DNA of 64,000 bases. Origin: a virus. Within the stretch, counting starts at the first letter, position 1. Every line of letters begins with the position of its first letter. The notes beneath the pieces were generated by a model that was given only the letters and a program-made list of their open reading frames with translations, ran no database searches and was not told the origin of the DNA. Of this stretch, positions 34,386 to 43,273 are shown one piece after another. The stretch is taken from the IMG/VR virus record IMGVR_UViG_3300007760_000005, positions 27,175 through 91,174 of that record; one strand, 5' to 3'. A program made the position numbers and the translations under genes.

Positions 34386-35017
34386 AAACCGTGATTTTAA
34401 CGTGTCGCATGGACAGGATTTCCCTGCCTGAATTTGGGGTTGTGCTAACGAGAGGAGAGCGGTTGGAGATCCCCGAACAGGACGCTATGCGCTCAGTTGA
34501 GGTTCAGCGGGCTATTCGGCTCGGAGGTTTATCCTTTAAGACGAAGCAAGCTCCTCGAATCCGAGACACTTCTCGAAGAAACGCCCCGAAGAAACGCAAG
34601 CCGAAGAACAAGATTCCGACACCAAATTTTGAAGATCGTATGAAAGAGATGATTTCTGGTGCTCTCCGGGATCATCTTGTTCAGATTTCGAGCACCCTTG
34701 AAAACCAAAAAGCTCCAGCGCCCGTAGTCGCTCCCGCCCCCGCTCCTCCAGCGGCCCAAGTCGATACGGAGGTTCTTGCATCCATGTTGAAAGAAATGTT
34801 GGGTAATTTACCCATTGTTCAAAACGCTGGTGCCGTCCAAGGTGGGCAGCACCCATCGGCTTTAGTCGATGATACGCCTATGTTTATTCCTGAGGGTATC
34901 GTGTCAGGTGAGTTGAAGGCTGATATCGATACCTCCAGCACATCTTCAAAGGGTTCCTCTGTGGATGCGGCTACTGAGGCATTAAGGCAACTCAGGAAAG
35001 CTAAGAAGAAAAAATAA
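34382..35017 (+). CDS. Unknown protein with basic linker and Ala/Pro hinge
   Basis: 211 residues beginning at an ATGA overlap with the neck gene. The N-terminal 55 residues form a small folded part (VILTCRMDRISLPEFGVVLTRGE in outline). A basic stretch (RNAPKKRKPKNK), a helix and an Ala/Pro hinge (APVVAPAPAPPAAQ) follow, then another helix, and the protein ends KAKKKK. Such linker-rich proteins often join virion parts. No family was recognised. It lies eleven bases before the actin-like ATPase. Confidence 0.55.
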   Translation: MKTVILTCRMDRISLPEFGVVLTRGERLEIPEQDAMRSVEVQRAIRLGGLSFKTKQAPRIRDTSRRNAPKKRKPKNKIPTPNFEDRMKEMISGALRDHLVQISSTLENQKAPAPVVAPAPAPPAAQVDTEVLASMLKEMLGNLPIVQNAGAVQGGQHPSALVDDTPMFIPEGIVSGELKADIDTSSTSSKGSSVDAATEALRQLRKAKKKK

Positions 35018-35028
35018 GGAGTCCTAAA

Positions 35029-36111
35029 ATGTCTGACGCAGAAACCCCAGAAACGCCCCAAGAAAAGCCTCAAGCAAAGCCTAAGGCGGCCTCGAAGAAG
35101 CCCGCCAAGGTGCTCCCTAAGGGCGTAGGGTTGGACATCGGGACAATGAATATCGTTTCGGCCCGTAGAAGCGGGTCGGGTGAGATTGAGTCCCGTCGAG
35201 TTCGAGATGCTTTCCTCGACCTTCCGCCAGACTCCAAGAAAATGTTGAAATTGTCGGGTGTGAGCTACGTTGAGCGACCTGACGAATTGATCATTATCGG
35301 TGATCCCGCATTGGAAACTGCCAATATCTTTGGCCGAGAAGCACGGCGACCACTACAAGCGGGCCTGATTTCTTCGGGTGAGACGGACGCTCTCGATGTT
35401 TTGGGGTTGCTCGTAAAGAATGTTTTGGGCGAGCCACGGGTAGAAAATGAAGCCTGTTACTTTTCGGTTCCCGCCGCCCCCATCGATCAGCCAGATAAAG
35501 ACATCATTTATCACCGAGGGGTTTTTGAGCGCATTGTGACGGAATGTGGCTATGAGCCTTATGCCTCGAATGAAGCGATGGCTATTATCTATGCCGAGAC
35601 TGCTAAGGAAGGTTTTTCGGGGATCGGAATCAGTTTCGGTTCAGGAATGACCAATATTGCCTTGGCTGTGAACACTATTGAAGGTTTGAGCTTTTCGGTC
35701 GCCCGTGGGGGGGATTGGATTGATGGTGGGGCCGCTCGAAGCATTGGGTCCACACAAGCCCGTATCTGCTCGATTAAGGAGCAGGGGATCGATTTGAACA
35801 GTCCTGAGGGGCGAGATCAAGAGGCGATTGTTTTCTATTACCGCAACTTGATTGAATATGCTTTAGATCAAATCGCCCTCCGCTTTAAGCAGATTGAGGG
35901 GCAGTTTTCTTTGCCCCGTCCGATTCCGATTGTGGTTTCAGGAGGCACCTCTTTAGCAGGGGGCTTCATGGAGTTCTTTCAGGCTGTTTTTAACAAGAAG
36001 CGTCGAAAGTTCCCCATTGAAGTATCGGAAATTCGACACGCAAACGAACCGCTAAACGCTGTGGCTTACGGAATGTTGGTTCAGGCCATGCAGGAGTATG
36101 ATGATGAGTAG
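35029..36111 (+). CDS. Actin/Hsp70-fold ATPase
   Basis: 360 residues; ATG 35029 with AAGGAG. A disordered Pro/Lys start (1-30) precedes the actin-like ATPase motifs: phosphate-1 GVGLDIGTMNIVSAR (32-46), phosphate-2 GIGISFGSGMTNIAL (198-212), adenosine motif PIVVSGGTSLAGGF (300-313) and connect-type NEPLNAVAYG (about 341-350). The usual Asp of phosphate-2 is replaced (ISFGSG instead of DIGGGT), so hydrolysis may be altered. Relatives include MreB, ParM and Hsp70. Found among virion genes, it could form filaments, position capsids or serve as an assembly chaperone (inference). It is not followed by a ParR-like gene, which argues against a plasmid-type segregation system. Confidence 0.82.
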   Translation: MSDAETPETPQEKPQAKPKAASKKPAKVLPKGVGLDIGTMNIVSARRSGSGEIESRRVRDAFLDLPPDSKKMLKLSGVSYVERPDELIIIGDPALETANIFGREARRPLQAGLISSGETDALDVLGLLVKNVLGEPRVENEACYFSVPAAPIDQPDKDIIYHRGVFERIVTECGYEPYASNEAMAIIYAETAKEGFSGIGISFGSGMTNIALAVNTIEGLSFSVARGGDWIDGGAARSIGSTQARICSIKEQGIDLNSPEGRDQEAIVFYYRNLIEYALDQIALRFKQIEGQFSLPRPIPIVVSGGTSLAGGFMEFFQAVFNKKRRKFPIEVSEIRHANEPLNAVAYGMLVQAMQEYDDE

Positions 36112-36403
36112 TAGTAAAGATTTTCTGGATGTCTTGGATGGCATCATCCCACCAGATCCCGATGCCCCGACAATTGGAAGTGGGGACGCTTTCAATGACT
36201 CAAAGGCAGGTATTCCAGCGATGGGGCCGCCTTTGATTCAAGTTACGATCCCAGAAGAGGATGGGGAAACCGTTGAGCACGGGCGAGGAAAGCTCGTTTA
36301 TTACGGCCAAGGGGGTCGCAAGTTTTTCGGCTACTACTCGACGATTTCTCTGACCAAAGAGGGCAGTACAATCACTCTGACGGGTACTCTGAAAGAGGAG
36401 TAA
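36104..36403 (+). CDS. Small acidic virion-type protein
   Basis: 99 residues. Three ATGs occur in a row (36098, 36101, 36104); the third has the best spacing from AGGAG at 36092-36096. The start overlaps the ATPase stop by eight bases, so the two are translationally coupled. The N-terminal half is acidic and Pro-rich; the C-terminal half is a small beta domain (LVYYGQGGRKFFGYYSTI, then GSTITLTGTL). No family was recognised. It might be a partner of the actin-like protein, by coupling only. Confidence 0.55.
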   Translation: MSSSKDFLDVLDGIIPPDPDAPTIGSGDAFNDSKAGIPAMGPPLIQVTIPEEDGETVEHGRGKLVYYGQGGRKFFGYYSTISLTKEGSTITLTGTLKEE

Positions 36404-36416
36404 CCTTGGAGTTGTC

Positions 36417-37601
36417 GTGTACTACGTTCTCACTCATGCTTTAACTCGAAGATTCATTCAGGAACTTCGTCGCTTCTGGTCTTATCATCCGAGGTACAGG
36501 GACGACCTTGTTGATAATATCCAAGGTAAGTATTCGTTTGCCGAACGCCCTCAACATGGGATCATTGTAAAGTCGTCGGGTGGCTCTATCGTCAAGATGG
36601 CCGCTGATAACTACATGGGAACTGTTCACAGTTATTGCTATCTGACGAAAGTAGATAGTTATCAAGGCACCTTTCTTGAGTGGATTCGGGAGGATGGGCT
36701 GGCCATCCAATCCAACGGAGGTTCTTTCCCCTCCCCCGCAGGGGTCTATTACATTGAGATTACGGCATACAATCAGAACACCAGTGAGGGCGAATTCTAT
36801 GTAGATCGTCTTTTAGAGGTTCGGAATGAAGCCGTAACTATGGTGAGTCCCAGTGAAGCGACTCTTCAGCGGAAGCCCTTGGATGGAACCTTATCTTTAT
36901 ATGAGGTTCCGAGCGGGATTCGGCTGCGTAACTTCACTTATGACCCCGAAACCGCTGGCATTACTTTAGTTCAGCCCTTGAAAGCAGGGATGAGCCTTTC
37001 AGCGGATTACCGATATGCCGTACCAAGCCTTGGCCCGATTCCTTTTAGGAGTATGCGGGCAGACAATACGGCGATTCCTGGTGTGGTCTTGGCGTTTGGG
37101 CGTGAGGTGGAGGCGGGGGATCGAGCAGCGGTTGTTGTGTCGAATCGGCGTGAGCCTGCATACCAAGAGTACGGCGGTCGTTGGACGCTGAATATGGAAT
37201 TCGATGTGATTTCCAGAGATGTTCACGCTCAGAGAGAGATTATTGATCGTACCTGCACATTCATTTTTGGTGTGCTTCGCCCACGACTTTCCACAGAAGG
37301 CATTGAGATCATGGATATGAGTCTCGGTGGAGAGGTGGAAGAAATCTACGACGAAACGGGCGACGACTACTTCTTCAACGGGAACTTCAACATTTCCTTG
37401 GAAACCGAGTGGTCTATTCATGTTCCTTTGGGGCCGTGGATGAGGTCTGTTTCAGCGATCAGCAGTGAAGATATGAAAGCGGCGGAGGCAGACCCCGCTA
37501 ATGCAACTGAAGAGAGCCTCGCCAACCGAAGTTTGGGGATCGAGCGGAGTCTTGATCCCTTCTTTTCCGGTCGGAGCGGGACTTACGAACTTATCAAATA
37601 G
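36417..37601 (+). CDS. Putative baseplate or tail-terminator structural protein
   Basis: 394 residues from GTG 36417 (GGAG five bases upstream). The N-terminus is helical and basic (THALTRRFIQELRRFW). The rest is beta-rich with segments like GVYYIEITAYNQNTSEGEFYVD, EPSGIRLRNFTYDPE-type strands, and a C-terminal domain containing RWTLNMEFDVISRDVHAQREIIDRTCTFIFG (all in outline). The last has the flavour of phage tail-terminator or neck domains that recur near the sheath gene. A mixed role at the tail end is plausible. No enzyme motif was seen. Confidence 0.6.
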   Translation: MYYVLTHALTRRFIQELRRFWSYHPRYRDDLVDNIQGKYSFAERPQHGIIVKSSGGSIVKMAADNYMGTVHSYCYLTKVDSYQGTFLEWIREDGLAIQSNGGSFPSPAGVYYIEITAYNQNTSEGEFYVDRLLEVRNEAVTMVSPSEATLQRKPLDGTLSLYEVPSGIRLRNFTYDPETAGITLVQPLKAGMSLSADYRYAVPSLGPIPFRSMRADNTAIPGVVLAFGREVEAGDRAAVVVSNRREPAYQEYGGRWTLNMEFDVISRDVHAQREIIDRTCTFIFGVLRPRLSTEGIEIMDMSLGGEVEEIYDETGDDYFFNGNFNISLETEWSIHVPLGPWMRSVSAISSEDMKAAEADPANATEESLANRSLGIERSLDPFFSGRSGTYELIK

Positions 37602-37604
37602 CGT

Positions 37605-37613
37605 GGGTACTCT
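37605..37613 (+). promoter_or_regulatory. Possible -10-like element GGGTACTCT
   Basis: A weaker member of the GGGTAnAnT set (last part CTCT instead of AAT). It lies 39 bases before the ATT start of the second FmdB-type gene. Confidence 0.2.
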
Positions 37614-37651
37614 GTCTATACTTACGCCACTTATTAGGATGGAGGTGCGTC

Positions 37652-38116
37652 ATTCCTTTGTATAATTATCAGTGTCAGGCTTGTGGCCTTCGCTTCGATG
37701 CTCACCGTACAGCGGCTATGGGGACCGACCCCTACCCCTGTCTGGGTTGCGATGCCGAAGCTCTTAGGCTCCCCCCTGAAACGATGACCTCCACCTACAT
37801 TCCGAATGGGGATGGCACGATCCGCCCACAGAACACGGGCGTATCTTCCTATGACGCAAATGTAGATCGAGTCATTGGCGACCATGCCAAGGGCAGCTAC
37901 GAACAAATTTCAAAACGACATGAGCGAAAGCGTGAGGTCATTCGAGACAATCCAGGCACTTCTGGACACGATCTTAGTAGGACGGACACTGGCGATTACC
38001 GAATTCTGAATAAAGACGAACGGTTGGCCGCAGAAACCGCCCGAAATCTCAATGCCGAGGCTATGGGAATGATTGATAGACACAAGAAGAAGCTGAAAGC
38101 TAAAGAGCGTCAATAG
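37652..38116 (+). CDS. FmdB-type zinc-ribbon protein with apparent ATT start
   Basis: 154 residues if begun at ATT 37652. Reading from there gives MPLYNYQCQACG, the family-standard N-terminus; GGAGG at 37641-37645 is spaced exactly six bases from the ATT. The first conventional start, TTG 37658, would drop two residues and be 12 bases from the ribosome site. No ATG is available. Cys pairs CQAC and CLGC form the zinc ribbon; the rest is basic and helical, ending KKKLKAKERQ. ATT starts are rare in bacteria (infC, pcnB) and are usually autoregulated. It is a paralogue of the gene at 16315. Function unknown. Confidence 0.75.
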   Translation: MPLYNYQCQACGLRFDAHRTAAMGTDPYPCLGCDAEALRLPPETMTSTYIPNGDGTIRPQNTGVSSYDANVDRVIGDHAKGSYEQISKRHERKREVIRDNPGTSGHDLSRTDTGDYRILNKDERLAAETARNLNAEAMGMIDRHKKKLKAKERQ

Positions 38117-38275
38117 ACGCATGAGGGTGGGTTCCCTCTCCGACCGTGATGGTCTGGTTAGAAAACAAGTATGGAAGCATGTGCATCAACCGAGCTTAAA
38201 ACCCCGTCAATACTGGCGTGGATTTGAAAGAAACACTGTTTTGTAACAGCCACTAACTGAGAAGGAGAACCCATC
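38117..38275 (+). other. Structured gap before the sheath gene
   Basis: No ORF. Small hairpins are visible: GAGGG/CCCTC, GACC/GGTC and CTGTT/AACAG. The last lies near the AAGGAG of the sheath gene. No terminator with a T-run and no tRNA were seen. It probably acts as a leader for the highly expressed sheath gene. Confidence 0.4.
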
Positions 38276-41200
38276 ATGGCTTTTGACTTTAAGAACCCCT
38301 ATGCCCCTCCCGGCGTGTACACGGAAACCGAGTACGAATCCGCCCTTGGAGGAGTCTTGGGATCAACAAACATTCCTATGTTGATTGGTCCTGGAAATGA
38401 AATTTTGACCCGAAACGGCCTTGAGGTTGTTCGGGGGTCTTCCCAATCCGTAGACCAGCGCATCCCCTTGGATGACATGGCTGGCCGTGCGGTGATTGAC
38501 GATGACGGCAATCTCGGAGATTTCAACGGTGAAGCTACCGTTGTTATGGTCCGTAATTTCCCCATTGTTGACGGTCAGGGGAATGGCCGAACCACTAACG
38601 ATCCTGCCGATGTGACAGCGTTTATCAATGGAGAACCTTCCGTTGTACTGGCTGTCAACGGTGCCAACGGCACTATTGAGCTTGCCGTGGCTGCGACCCT
38701 TGAGGATGAGGTGATGGTCACCTACTTCTTCAATCGCACAGACACCCAACAGACCGATGACTTGTCAGCACAAGTTTCGGGTGACGGTGCTGAAATCACT
38801 GGAACGGGTGCCGAAGGTGCTGGTTTTGAGATTGAAGCAGGTACAAACGACACCCTTGAACTGACGGTAGACGGCGAAAGTGCTTCTTTCGAGCTTCCTG
38901 AAGGTACTTGGACAGCCGTTCAGGTAATCGGTTTCATCAATGCTGAAGAAATCGGCTCCTTGGAGGCTTCCACCATTACAAACAACGAAGGGGATACTGT
39001 TATCCTCTTGTCTGCGGAACAAGGCATTGCGATTGGTGCTGGCCTCGCAAACGACACTCTTGGCATCGTCAATGGTGACGAGACTTCTCGAAATGCCCGC
39101 TTCTTTACCCATCAGCGTCCGATTGTGGACGGCACCAACGCTGGTCGCACCCTTGATACGGGAAGCACCACAGGCGTTGTAGTGACGGTAGACGGGGCAG
39201 AAGTTGAGGTTTCCGAAGTAGACGGAAAGAACGGTGGTATCACTTTGGCGGTTGCTCCCGCAGCGGGATCAACTTTAGAGGTGACCTACTTCTGGAACTC
39301 TTGGCAGGACACTTTCGACTATGTTTTCGACATTGGCGTAACTCGAATGTTGCGGTGTGGTCTTGAGCCGAGTCGTATGGACTACCTCGCAGGCAGTGAC
39401 TTCATCCTTCAGGACGACAAACTCCATTGGGGAACGGCGGCTATTATCGCTGCGGATTCCTCTTCGGAACTCGCCACGCCTTTTGATGACACTCAAATCA
39501 CGGCACAGTTGGCGGATTGCCGCACTCACATGGAGCTTTGCGAGCCTGTTACGGATGGTGGGGCGACGAGTCGAACGGCGTTCACTCTTAGCCGTATTCC
39601 AACTTCTGGTAATGGTGTGGGATCACCGGGGAATGAGTTTCCTCTAACTCCCGCAACCTTTAAGGCCATGACGAATGATCGTCGGGATGTGTGGTCAAAC
39701 CGCCCCGAACTGGTCACGGCTTTCGCTGGATATGATGTTCAGGATGCCTTGGATCGTGGTGCTGTCACGGTTGCCAGTGTGGATGCTAATACAAAGACGG
39801 TTACTTTGGCGGAAGCCATTGAGCCAGGTATGTCCTTGTTCGCTACCCATTGGTACAACGGCGTTGATGACGAGACCTTTACCCTCACCTGTGTTTCGGC
39901 AGGGGCTTCTTCAGTAGGCACCTACTCTATTACAGATAGTGGTGGAGACTCCGTTTTTGCTGCTCCTTTGACGGATAAGGGCGATGGTTTGGTTGAGGTT
40001 CTCCAGTTTGAGTCTGGAAACTCCAATCTTCCACAAGCTCGTTTTGAGGCGGTCGATTCCGACCTGTTTACGGGTCCAGTGGGCGAAATTGTCACGGTTA
40101 CTTTGGTGGATAAGGATGAAACCCCCGCCATGATGTCTTTTGGCAACCCTGGCCCATACTTCTTTGTGGACGGTTCCTCGGACAGTATGATTATCACCGT
40201 TGATGGTGGTGCTACTCGAACGATGCTCGGCGCAAGCCGCCCCGCTGCTGCGATGCTCGTATCAGCGAAGGCTCAGTATGATGAGGCCGCCCCCGATAAC
40301 AACACCTCTTGGACGATTGATGCGGGATCAAATGACACTCTTTCTTTGAGTGTTGATGGTCAGACGATTTCGGCCACGGTAGGTGCGGCGAACGCTGGCA
40401 TCGCAGATTTCGTAACGGCCCTTAACGCCGCTGCGGACGCTGTTCCTCCTCAGTACACCGCTTCAACTATGGTTCGGAATCGAGTCGAGATCGCCGCTGG
40501 CGTTTTTGACAACATTCGACTTCATTGGAATGACGATGCGGAAGGTGCCGAAACCATCAGTGTTGATATCGCCGCTGGCGTTTACACGAATGTTGGTGAC
40601 TTGGCGGCGGCTGTTCAGGCGGCCATCGAAGGCGGGATTACTACCGTTGTATTGGCTGGAACAACGGATGTTGACGATTATCCAACGGTAACTGTTGCTG
40701 CGAATGTCAGTAGTCAGTTGGTATTCACTTGTGCAAGGGCGGTAAATGCCACGCACGGGCGATTCTCCTTCTTGAGTTCCGTAGCGGCTAAGGCGGATTT
40801 CGCTGCAAATGTCGCAGGTATTGATACCGCCGCTCTTGCGGATACGGATCAGACCCAAATCCTTCATGGCCCGATTGCGAAGTTGGGTGACGGTGGAAAC
40901 GGCGACTCTGGTGCGGATTCCCATGATCGCTTGATTCTCCGCAACCGCATTATCCCTGGAAACGCTGGTTCGGTGAACCCTCGTGGACACACTGGTTTAG
41001 GTCTTGAGGTTCTTTCGGGAACCGCAATGAGCCTGTTCGGTTGGGAAGGTGGCGAAAGTGCAGAGCCTCGAAGCTCGGCTACTGTTCTCCCCGCAGCGGT
41101 TAAGGCTGATGTTGGGTTTGGTACAGGCCAAACGGCTGTCGGTGGCGGTGTAGATACAGACGGTCAGGCAGAACTCACTTTCTTCGATGGTGGTGTGGCG

Positions 41201-43195
41201 GCTAACCCCGCAAACGACACGCTTGATTTGACCATCGACGGAACCTCCGTAACGGTTGCGTTCACATCTTCTGATGTAGGTACGGCGACTCCTCTTGGAC
41301 CTGTTGGCGAACCCGCTTCGGTTTTGGGTCAGATTAGTGCAGCCCTTGTCGCCGCTGGTGTAGGTGCTTTGACCCAAGAAGGCGCAGCTTTCTGGATTGA
41401 AAGTGCCACGCAGGGTGCGAGTTCACGGGTTGCTATCGGTGAAGGAAGCGCAAACAACACGATTCGTCTTACCGACAATGAGTCTTCAGTTCGTGAAGGA
41501 GTCTCGGCGGCAGCGTTGGCGGCTTCGATGATGACGGAATCAACGGCTTCGTGGAAGGCGTTGTTTGCTGATGTGGCTGGCGATGGTTTGGATCAAGATG
41601 GTGCGATGGTGATGATCGTAACGGACGCTTCTGGCGACGATTATGTTCAGATTCAAAGCCCCACCTTGGGTCTTGCTTCAAGTGTTGCCGTGGGCGATTG
41701 CACCGCTTTCCGTTCGGGAACGGGCTTGCTCGGTACGAATGGGGATCAGGATAATGGTGAGTCGGGTCGCACTGGCTTCCATGTCACTTCTGATAACCCT
41801 GTTGGGTCAGGTTCTTCGGGATCTTCTGTCCTCAACGACGGTACTGGTCAAGATGGTGTTGTTGGTCAGACTTATCGTGATGAAGTCACGGGTCTTACCT
41901 TCACGCTTTTGGCTCCGCTTGGTGGTGGTAACTACTCATCTAACGCAACCTCAACCTTTGAGTTGACCTGTGCAGATGAGATTACCTGTGATGCCAATGT
42001 GCCGATTGACTCGATTCCTGGCGTTCAGTTGTTCGTTGCAAACACCAGTTCCGTTGGAGAAGGTGATACGGCAACGATCACGACTCACCATAAGGGTGGC
42101 AACGAGCCTGCGATTGGACAGAGCTATTACGCCTCGTATGAGTACGAGAAGCGTAACTACTCACCCCGTCTGTTTACGAAGGTTGCTTCGATTGAGGCTG
42201 CATTCGGATCAGTGGGGGCTACCAATCAGAGCAGTCTGGCTTCCTACCTCATGTTTATGAACGGTGCTACCGTTGTTGGCGTGAAGCAGGTACGGCGTGA
42301 AGAGGGCAAGGTAAACGGTTCTATCGCATCCTATTTGGATGCGGTCACGGAACTTGAAGGTCTGTTGCCCGGTCGTATTCGGCCATCGGTCCTCGTGCCT
42401 TTGCTTGAGTATTCACACGAGTTGGGAACTTTCCTTTCTCTCCATGTGGATGAGCAGTCCAATATCCGTAATCAAGCGGAGCGTACCTGTATTCTCGGCT
42501 TTAGTGCTGGAACGCAGCCTTCCGAGGCGGCGGATTTGGTCGCACAGCTTGATATGGGCGAGGATGAAAACGGCATGAAGGTTTCGGGTAACCCTCGAAT
42601 CCGTTGTCTGTATCCCGATATGTTGACGGTCACGACTACTGACGCACTCGGAAACGAGAAGGAAGAGTTGGTTGATGGTCGGTATCTGGCGGCTATGATG
42701 GCGGCACGGCAAGTTAGCCCGAACCGTGACCCCGCTACTCCATGGACGGGAACGTCCTTTGTGGGTACGAATGGGGTGGCTCGGAACTTGGATACCGTGA
42801 CCATGAATCAGGTTGCTTCGGCTGGTGTTACGGTTTGTGAAAACAAGCCTCCCTTTATTCGTGTGCGGCAGGGCCTCACTACGGACATGGGGAATGTTAT
42901 GACCAAGACTCCTTCCGTTGTTCAGATTGCCGACGAAGTTCAGCAGCAAACCCGTGACACTCTGGAAGGCTTCATTGGCGTGAAGTTTCTACCTCAGATT
43001 ATCTCACAGGTTGAGGGACGGTTGGCCGAGATGTACAAGCAGATGGTAAGCGCACAGATTGTTTCAGCGTACACCGGGATCAAGGCGAACATTAGCCCCA
43101 ACGATCCAACGGCGTGTGAGGTTGAATCTTTCTATCAGCCGATCTTCCCGTTGCTTTACATTATCCTGAAGTTCAACATTCGTAGCTCTCTCTAA
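38276..43195 (+). CDS. Contractile tail sheath protein, greatly expanded
   Basis: 1639 residues; ATG 38276 with AAGGAG. The N-terminus (NPYAPPGVYTETEYE, then MLIGPGNE) and the last about 380 residues (VASIEAAFG through LYIILKFNIRSSL, with DGRYLAAMMAARQVSPNRDP) match phage tail-sheath ends. Typical sheaths are about 350-700 residues; the extra length lies between about 95 and 1250. There, modules repeat: VDG-x-x-x-GRT ending EVTYF-x-N (near 98-160 and 283-350), and NDTL-x-L-x-VDG modules near 188, 684 and 978. These look like surface-exposed beta-sandwich additions. The sheath contracts to drive the tube through the envelope. Confidence in the assignment rests on both ends. Confidence 0.88.
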   Translation: MAFDFKNPYAPPGVYTETEYESALGGVLGSTNIPMLIGPGNEILTRNGLEVVRGSSQSVDQRIPLDDMAGRAVIDDDGNLGDFNGEATVVMVRNFPIVDGQGNGRTTNDPADVTAFINGEPSVVLAVNGANGTIELAVAATLEDEVMVTYFFNRTDTQQTDDLSAQVSGDGAEITGTGAEGAGFEIEAGTNDTLELTVDGESASFELPEGTWTAVQVIGFINAEEIGSLEASTITNNEGDTVILLSAEQGIAIGAGLANDTLGIVNGDETSRNARFFTHQRPIVDGTNAGRTLDTGSTTGVVVTVDGAEVEVSEVDGKNGGITLAVAPAAGSTLEVTYFWNSWQDTFDYVFDIGVTRMLRCGLEPSRMDYLAGSDFILQDDKLHWGTAAIIAADSSSELATPFDDTQITAQLADCRTHMELCEPVTDGGATSRTAFTLSRIPTSGNGVGSPGNEFPLTPATFKAMTNDRRDVWSNRPELVTAFAGYDVQDALDRGAVTVASVDANTKTVTLAEAIEPGMSLFATHWYNGVDDETFTLTCVSAGASSVGTYSITDSGGDSVFAAPLTDKGDGLVEVLQFESGNSNLPQARFEAVDSDLFTGPVGEIVTVTLVDKDETPAMMSFGNPGPYFFVDGSSDSMIITVDGGATRTMLGASRPAAAMLVSAKAQYDEAAPDNNTSWTIDAGSNDTLSLSVDGQTISATVGAANAGIADFVTALNAAADAVPPQYTASTMVRNRVEIAAGVFDNIRLHWNDDAEGAETISVDIAAGVYTNVGDLAAAVQAAIEGGITTVVLAGTTDVDDYPTVTVAANVSSQLVFTCARAVNATHGRFSFLSSVAAKADFAANVAGIDTAALADTDQTQILHGPIAKLGDGGNGDSGADSHDRLILRNRIIPGNAGSVNPRGHTGLGLEVLSGTAMSLFGWEGGESAEPRSSATVLPAAVKADVGFGTGQTAVGGGVDTDGQAELTFFDGGVAANPANDTLDLTIDGTSVTVAFTSSDVGTATPLGPVGEPASVLGQISAALVAAGVGALTQEGAAFWIESATQGASSRVAIGEGSANNTIRLTDNESSVREGVSAAALAASMMTESTASWKALFADVAGDGLDQDGAMVMIVTDASGDDYVQIQSPTLGLASSVAVGDCTAFRSGTGLLGTNGDQDNGESGRTGFHVTSDNPVGSGSSGSSVLNDGTGQDGVVGQTYRDEVTGLTFTLLAPLGGGNYSSNATSTFELTCADEITCDANVPIDSIPGVQLFVANTSSVGEGDTATITTHHKGGNEPAIGQSYYASYEYEKRNYSPRLFTKVASIEAAFGSVGATNQSSLASYLMFMNGATVVGVKQVRREEGKVNGSIASYLDAVTELEGLLPGRIRPSVLVPLLEYSHELGTFLSLHVDEQSNIRNQAERTCILGFSAGTQPSEAADLVAQLDMGEDENGMKVSGNPRIRCLYPDMLTVTTTDALGNEKEELVDGRYLAAMMAARQVSPNRDPATPWTGTSFVGTNGVARNLDTVTMNQVASAGVTVCENKPPFIRVRQGLTTDMGNVMTKTPSVVQIADEVQQQTRDTLEGFIGVKFLPQIISQVEGRLAEMYKQMVSAQIVSAYTGIKANISPNDPTACEVESFYQPIFPLLYIILKFNIRSSL

Positions 43196-43221
43196 TAGCT
43201 CCGAAGAAATCAGAGTAATAA

Positions 43222-43257
43222 AAAGCCCCCCGAAGGATCAGATCCTTCGGGGGGCTT
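43222..43257 (+). terminator. Bidirectional terminator between convergent genes
   Basis: A near-perfect palindrome (AAAGCCCCCCGAAGGATC with its complement) has an A-run before and a T-run after it. It can end both the sheath transcript and the convergent minus-strand gene that stops at 43274. Confidence 0.9.
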
Positions 43258-43273
43258 TGTTCTGAGAGGGTGT

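Noticed and set aside
35029-36111. ParM-type plasmid segregation protein
   Set aside because: No ParR-like partner or centromere-like repeats; altered phosphate-2 motif.
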